Of a DNA stretch of 8,973 bases, positions 5,300-8,973 are shown piece after piece. The notes beneath the pieces are model-generated. The model saw nothing but the letters and a program-made list of their open reading frames with translations, ran no database searches and had not been told where the DNA came from. The DNA comes from Deltaproteobacteria bacterium. Lineage in GTDB: Bacteria > Desulfobacterota > Desulfobacteria > C00003060. How positions within the stretch are numbered: the stretch's first letter is position 1; each line of letters opens with the position of its first letter. The position numbers and the translations under genes were made by a program. The DNA lies in the NCBI GenBank assembly GCA_030667105.1, contig DAOUWN010000060.1:1-8973 (forward strand), written 5' to 3'.

Positions 5300-6787
5300 A
5301 TGAGGTATCCGGAATCTCTTCGCCAGCGCTATAAGGGCATCCTGGGCTATACAGGCGTAATCGCTTGCATCGTCGGTCTGCTCATCCTGTCACCGCTTCT
5401 TTTTCTTCCATTCTACAGCAATGAAATGGCCATTGCATGGGGCTTTGTTTTGCCAGGTTTGTTCACGCTTTCTGCCGGCTGGGTACTTTCGCGCCTATTC
5501 TTACCCAGGAAGGCGTTCAACCTGACGTATCAGGAAGGATCTATAATTGTTGTTCTTTCCTGGACAATGGCCATTTTGGCAGGAGCCTTCCCGTTCTTGA
5601 TCAGTCTTGACCTTAGTTTGACACAGGCTGTTTTTGAATCTACAAGCGGGTGGACGACCACCGGGCTCTCCGTCGTGGATGTAATTACCGCGCCACATCT
5701 GGTCCTCTTCTATCGCAGTGTGCTCCAATTGGCAGGAGGCGCCGGTTTTGCCATCATCATGCTCAGCGCCATGGCCGGGCCTACCGGCACAGCCCTCAGC
5801 GCGGCCGAGGGCCGGGAAGGCCAGCTTGTCCCAAATATCAAACGCTCAGCCAAACTCGTGGTCTCAATGTACACTTGCTATGCCGCGATGGGAATCGTGG
5901 CTCTTCGTGCAGTCGATATGGAGTGGTTTGACGCCCTAAACCACTCCTTTACCGCTGTCTCGACAGGAGGCTTCTCAACACGATCCCAATCCATAGGCTA
6001 CTGGAACAGTCCTGGTGTGGAAGCTGTAGTCATTGTCTTGATGCTCCTGGGCTCCACAAATTTTCTGACCAGCTACATGCTCCTTAATCGCAAATTTAGG
6101 TTAATTCTGCGAAACGGCGAGCTTCGCCTCGAATTGGCATTGTTACTCTTTTCGCTCACTCTGGTCTTTTTTGGTGTGACCAAAAACCTTTACCCCATCC
6201 TTCATGAGGGCCTGCGCGTCACGATCTTTCAGGTTGTTTCAGCCATGTCAACTACGGGATTCTCCATCGTGGGGCATGAAAACTGGGGCGGCCTGGGCTG
6301 GATAGTGTTAATCGTATTGATGCTTGTCGGCGGCGGTACCGGCTCCACGGCTGGTGGCCTTAAACAATACCGGATCTATATATTATACAGAGGGTTGTTG
6401 TGGGAGTTCAGACGACTGATTCTCCCCCAGAAGGCAGTAACCGATCCTGACGTCTGGCATGGTGAGCAGCAGCGGTTTATCAGCGACGAGGACCTCCGCC
6501 ACGCCGGTCTCTTTGTATTCTTATACTTGGCCATGTTCACCTTTGGGGGTATGATTATATCCGCTTATGGTTACTCCATGAAACAAGCCTTGTTTGAATT
6601 TGCAAGCACGCTTGGCACAGTAGGTCTTTCAGCAGGAGTCACAACGGCAGACGCCCCGCCAGGAATACTCTGGACCCAAATATTGGGCATGCTTTTGGGC
6701 CGGTTGGAATTTTTCACCATAATTGTCGGCGCCATTAAACTGAGCCAGGATCTCCGTTCGATGGCGCCTAATTCCACACATTTTTGA
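5300..6787 (+). CDS. trkH: TrkH-family potassium uptake channel
   Basis: This 495-residue multi-pass membrane protein is close to normal TrkH length. It forms the K+ path through the inner membrane as four repeated membrane-pore-membrane units. Seen: all four pore loops with their filter glycines: SGWTTTGLS (G122), AVSTGGFST (G224), MSTTGFS (G320) and TLGTVGLS (G442). The intramembrane gating-loop motif GGGTGSTAGGLK follows loop 3 at about residues 345-356. All four filter positions are glycine, as expected for K+ selectivity. The N-terminal half holds long hydrophobic segments. It is the last gene of the trkA-trkA-trkH cluster, 6 nt after the second trkA, and no clear terminator follows. A KtrB assignment is possible by family relatedness, but the length and N-terminal extra segments favour TrkH. 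Confidence 0.95.
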   Translation: MRYPESLRQRYKGILGYTGVIACIVGLLILSPLLFLPFYSNEMAIAWGFVLPGLFTLSAGWVLSRLFLPRKAFNLTYQEGSIIVVLSWTMAILAGAFPFLISLDLSLTQAVFESTSGWTTTGLSVVDVITAPHLVLFYRSVLQLAGGAGFAIIMLSAMAGPTGTALSAAEGREGQLVPNIKRSAKLVVSMYTCYAAMGIVALRAVDMEWFDALNHSFTAVSTGGFSTRSQSIGYWNSPGVEAVVIVLMLLGSTNFLTSYMLLNRKFRLILRNGELRLELALLLFSLTLVFFGVTKNLYPILHEGLRVTIFQVVSAMSTTGFSIVGHENWGGLGWIVLIVLMLVGGGTGSTAGGLKQYRIYILYRGLLWEFRRLILPQKAVTDPDVWHGEQQRFISDEDLRHAGLFVFLYLAMFTFGGMIISAYGYSMKQALFEFASTLGTVGLSAGVTTADAPPGILWTQILGMLLGRLEFFTIIVGAIKLSQDLRSMAPNSTHF

Positions 6788-6794
6788 ATTGAAG

Positions 6795-6817
6795 CAGGTA
6801 TTGAGGAACAGGTATTG
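6795..6817 (+). repeat. Two copies of a 9-bp direct repeat
   Basis: CAGGTATTG occurs at 6795-6803 and again at 6809-6817 (period 14), just after the trkH stop. It is short and may be chance; no function is evident. Confidence 0.3.
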
Positions 6818-6888
6818 GTGAATGGAAAGTTGACATCAAATGTAAAATAAAGGAGTTAGATGAGGATTTACATGATGAGTTGATATGA

Positions 6889-6926
6889 TTTTAATCCTGA
6901 ATATCCTGTCAATCCCGTCAAAAAAA
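6889..6926. repeat. Degenerate ~10-bp tandem repeat (ATCCTG type)
   Basis: Three successive units in exact 10-bp register, TTAATCCTGA, ATATCCTGTC and AATCCCGTCA, are followed by a run of A. From memory, stretches of the reverse-complement type (TTGACAGGAT) occur between genes in many Desulfobacterota and planctomycete genomes. No gene or promoter function can be assigned. Confidence 0.45.
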
Positions 6927-6956
6927 TCTCTTTGAAGGACCTGAATTGTTACCCTT

Positions 6957-6985
6957 TTTACAAAACCGTCAATTTCAGCTATATG
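6957..6985 (+). promoter_or_regulatory. Weak candidate promoter before the coiled-coil gene
   Basis: TTTACA (6957-6962, five of six bases of the -35 consensus) is spaced 17 nt from TATATG (6980-6985, four of six, lacking the conserved final T). It lies about 60 nt before the start at 7045. The spacing is right but the -10 box is poor. Confidence 0.25.
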
Positions 6986-7044
6986 TGTGCCTGAAAGGAG
7001 TCAGATAGACTCTGAGTAGGATAAACACGACAAGGGGGGGCAGT

Positions 7045-7275
7045 ATGAAAGAACGAGATGTAGAAAAGCAGTTCAAGATCCTGGAGCAGGAGATCGGCTT
7101 GAATGGGGAGCAACTGGAAGCGCTCCGGCGTGACCAGCGGGCTGAGGTAGATGCCCTGCGCCTGGAAGTGGAAACGCTCCGGCGTTGTCTTGTACGTCTG
7201 TTTCCGGAGTCTGATGAGTGCTTTGCCGCAGTGCGGGCCGAGGTCGCACAGGAAGTAGATCCGGAATCGCTGTAG
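7045..7275 (+). CDS. Small coiled-coil protein of unknown function
   Basis: I do not recognise this 76-residue protein. It is highly charged, has no signal peptide or membrane segment, and looks like one long amphipathic helix over about residues 3-53 (leucines and valines at heptad spacing in FKILEQEIGLNGEQLEAL and VDALRLEVETLRRCLVRLF), followed by an acidic tail. A 16-bp sequence GGAAnCGCTCCGGCGT occurs twice, at 7116-7131 and 7170-7185, exactly 54 nt (18 codons) apart. It encodes EALRR and ETLRR, so the helix may have grown by internal duplication. A G-rich ribosome binding site (AAGGGGGGG at about 7031-7039) supports the ATG at 7045. It stands alone between the trk operon and the phosphate genes; dimerisation through the helix is likely, the role unknown. 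Confidence 0.6.
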   Translation: MKERDVEKQFKILEQEIGLNGEQLEALRRDQRAEVDALRLEVETLRRCLVRLFPESDECFAAVRAEVAQEVDPESL

Positions 7276-7340
7276 ACGGCCCAGATTAGACCGTTAATCA
7301 TGAAATTCGTGTTTTTTCTGGCAGAAAACAAAAAAGACAA

Positions 7341-7410
7341 CCACGAAAGTACGAAGACACGAAATTTCTCTGGGAATCTTTTCTTCGTGCTTTCATGTCC
7401 TTCGTGTTTT
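7341..7410. repeat. Inverted repeat built of CACGAA/TTCGTG words
   Basis: CACGAA occurs at 7342-7347 and 7358-7363. Its complement TTCGTG occurs at 7384-7389 and 7401-7406, with a further TTCGTG at 7306-7311. The two arms (7342-7363 and 7384-7406) can pair with one indel and a few mismatches around a 20-nt loop. I remember similar degenerate CACGAA clusters from intergenic DNA of Desulfobacterota and other environmental bacteria. It could act as an mRNA 3' hairpin for the upstream gene, but has no T-run. Confidence 0.5.
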
Positions 7411-7484
7411 GCGGCGTTCGCCTTGAGAACATCACGTGATAATTTTTTTTTGGTTCCGGTATGTCCGGGCTAGGTGAGTCGAAC

Positions 7485-8126
7485 ATGTTTTTTCCGCGCA
7501 AATCAAAGATATTCGACGAACTACTCAAGCAAGCTTTGATCGTTAAAGAAGTGGCTCACGTATTTCGCGACATCACGCGTGACTGGGAACAATTAGAACA
7601 CGGTTCATCAGCGCTGCAATCACTGGAACGACAGGCAGACGAGTTGGTCCACAGTATCACGGATGATATCGAAAAGACGTTCATTCTGCCATTAGACAAA
7701 GAGGATATTGCCGTATTGACGGAGTCCTTGGATGATGTGGTGGACAACCTGGAAGAGGCGGTCAATCGTCTAAGCATTTATAGGATTTCTGAAAGCAACA
7801 ACGCGCTACGGGATTTTTCGGAACTAATTGAACACTCTGCCGTCTATATTCACAAGGGAATATCGATGATCAAAGAAGGCAAAATTGCCTCTGAAGACTT
7901 TACTTCCTGTGGCAAGATGCTTCGCGATTTGGAAAGTCAAGGAGACATACTACACAGAAAAGTGTTGGAAGGCCTGATGGGAAACTGTTCTTCTTCTTTT
8001 GCTAACGGGAATGACTACCTCTCCATACTCAAATGGAAAGAGATCTTCCAAACTCTGGAGGACACACTGGACAAATGTGACCATATTGGCAAACTCTTTG
8101 CGAGATTAAGGATCAAGTATATCTAG
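7485..8126 (+). CDS. DUF47 / PhoU-like protein, PiT-associated
   Basis: This 213-residue all-helical cytoplasmic protein belongs to the DUF47 (PhoU_div) family, of normal length. Seen: the family blocks ERQADELVH (48-56), TFILPLDKEDI (65-75) and LDDVVDNLEEA (82-92), and the C-terminal helix WKEIFQTLEDTLDKCDHIGK. Known: DUF47 genes sit next to PiT permeases in many bacteria and are thought to modulate phosphate transport; the mechanism is not settled. The start at 7485 is preferred over the in-frame ATG at 7461: AGGTGAG (7472-7478) lies 6 nt upstream of 7485, whereas 7461 has none, and MFFPRKSKIFD is a typical family N-terminus. The permease gene starts 5 nt after its stop. Confidence 0.92.
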   Translation: MFFPRKSKIFDELLKQALIVKEVAHVFRDITRDWEQLEHGSSALQSLERQADELVHSITDDIEKTFILPLDKEDIAVLTESLDDVVDNLEEAVNRLSIYRISESNNALRDFSELIEHSAVYIHKGISMIKEGKIASEDFTSCGKMLRDLESQGDILHRKVLEGLMGNCSSSFANGNDYLSILKWKEIFQTLEDTLDKCDHIGKLFARLRIKYI

Positions 8127-8131
8127 CGGCC

Positions 8132-8973
8132 ATGGAGCCAGGATTCATCGTATTCGTATTTGCCATTGCTCTTTCTTATGTCTATGCCTTTGTCGGTGGT
8201 TTTACTGACGCGGCCAATGCCATTGCGACCTCTGTTGGGTCCCGAGCGCTGTCTCCCCTGACTGCAGTCTTGATGGCCGGGGTCCTGGAGATCCTTGGCG
8301 CCTTGACCGGAACGGCAGTTGCCATGACTATCGGCAAGAGCATTGTGGCATTGGATTTGATTTCTCTCACCACGGTTGTTGCAGCCCTCATGGGGACAAT
8401 GGCTTGGAGCCTGTTCACCTATTATCTGGGTATTCCGGTCAGTGAAACACACGGATTGATTGGAGCTCTTGTCGGAGCAGCATTAGCAATAGCCGGGGCA
8501 GAGGTCATTCTCTGGGCAGGATTAGCAAAAGTCTTGATTGCGATTGTTGTCTCGCCTTTGTTAGGTTTTGCAGGTGGGGCACTGTTGATGCATTTGATCA
8601 ATTTTTGCTTTAGTTCCGGTCCAGCGCGGAAAATGACCCTGATGTTTAAGAATCTCCAGCGGTTTTCTGCCGCTTTTATGGCTTTCAGCCATGGCCGAAA
8701 CGATGCTCAAAAACCCATGGGTATCCTGGTCATGGCGCTGGCGCTCCATTTCGGATGGAAAGGTCCGGGCGTGCCCCTTTGGATTATTCTGAGCATCGGA
8801 TTAACCGCCGGGCTCGGCGTGGCATACGGAGGATGGCGGATTATCAAAACTCTGGGTATGAAGCTGGCCCCATTGGCGCCCGAACAAGGTTTTGCGGCAG
8901 AAACCTCTGCGGCTTGCGGGTTGCAATTGGCCTCTGTCTTTGGTATTCCGGTTTCTACAACGCACATCATTGC
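8132..8973 (+). CDS. pit: PiT-family inorganic phosphate permease (5' part)
   Basis: This is the first 280 residues of a multi-pass inner-membrane transporter; the gene continues past the window. Seen: both inverted-repeat signatures of the PiT family: GGFTDAANAIATSVGSRAL (22-40) and FSHGRNDAQKPMG (185-197). Each is followed by its partner loop, PVSETHG (S104, E105, T106, H107) and PVSTTH (S275-H278). Hydrophobic segments lie between them. Known: PiT proteins import phosphate as metal-phosphate with H+ or, in other members, with Na+; which ion is used cannot be told here. The ATG at 8132 follows the DUF47 stop by 5 nt with no good ribosome binding site of its own, so coupled translation is likely. 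Two small differences from the commonest motif, T25 for His in the first signature and P195 for Thr in the second, look tolerable. Confidence 0.94.
   Translation, partial: MEPGFIVFVFAIALSYVYAFVGGFTDAANAIATSVGSRALSPLTAVLMAGVLEILGALTGTAVAMTIGKSIVALDLISLTTVVAALMGTMAWSLFTYYLGIPVSETHGLIGALVGAALAIAGAEVILWAGLAKVLIAIVVSPLLGFAGGALLMHLINFCFSSGPARKMTLMFKNLQRFSAAFMAFSHGRNDAQKPMGILVMALALHFGWKGPGVPLWIILSIGLTAGLGVAYGGWRIIKTLGMKLAPLAPEQGFAAETSAACGLQLASVFGIPVSTTHII

Noticed and set aside
6830..6848. Promoter with TTGACA at 6830 and TAAAAT at 6843
   Set aside because: The two boxes are only 7 nt apart, and no acceptable -10 box lies at 16-18 nt.
6860..6883. Seven-codon mini-frame (MRIYMMS) with AGGAG just upstream
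   Set aside because: The ribosome binding site spacing is reasonable, but the frame is too short to support and there is no attenuator-like structure or regulated gene right after it.
7423..7443. Promoter for the DUF47 gene (TTGAGA with GATAAT)
   Set aside because: The boxes are only 9 nt apart, and no matching -35 lies at the proper distance from GATAAT.

Overview
The window looks like a chromosomal piece of an anaerobic or facultatively anaerobic bacterium. Moderate GC, a soluble NAD(P)-linked [NiFe]-hydrogenase and several kinds of degenerate intergenic repeats remind me of Desulfobacterota (former Deltaproteobacteria) or similar sediment lineages. That assignment is an inference; no rRNA or marker gene is present. 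All convincing genes are on the + strand. Both ends of the window cut through genes.

Layout. (1) 2-2543: the last three genes of a cytosolic group 3b-type [NiFe]-hydrogenase (sulfhydrogenase-like) operon: gamma flavin/NAD(P)-binding subunit (5' end missing), delta FeS small subunit, alpha NiFe large subunit. The beta subunit would be expected just upstream of the window. (2) 2623-3660: a good sigma70-type promoter and a tandem-domain universal stress protein. (3) 3661-4056: a gene-poor stretch with a perfect 11-bp hairpin and two 65-bp elements that share their ends but not their centres. (4) 4057-6787: a tightly packed potassium-uptake operon: a possible small unrecognised gene, a one-domain TrkA, a TrkA with N and C domains, and the TrkH channel, joined by two ATGA overlaps and a 6-nt gap. 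(5) 6788-7484: spacer DNA with short degenerate repeats around a small coiled-coil protein gene. (6) 7485-8973: a DUF47 (PhoU-like) gene followed by a PiT-family phosphate permease that runs off the end.

How the genes work together. The hydrogenase would pass electrons from H2 at the NiFe site (alpha) through three [4Fe-4S] clusters (delta) to the flavin/NAD(P) module (gamma), or in reverse. TrkH is the K+ path, gated by the two TrkA proteins on its cytoplasmic face. DUF47 and PiT form the common low-affinity phosphate uptake pair. The stress protein appears to be an independent unit.

I see no dramatic new system. The points most worth a second look are the hydrogenase large subunit that ends exactly at its last metal-ligand motif, the small gene translationally coupled to trkA, the unequal nucleotide-binding motifs in the two TrkA proteins, and the paired 65-bp elements.
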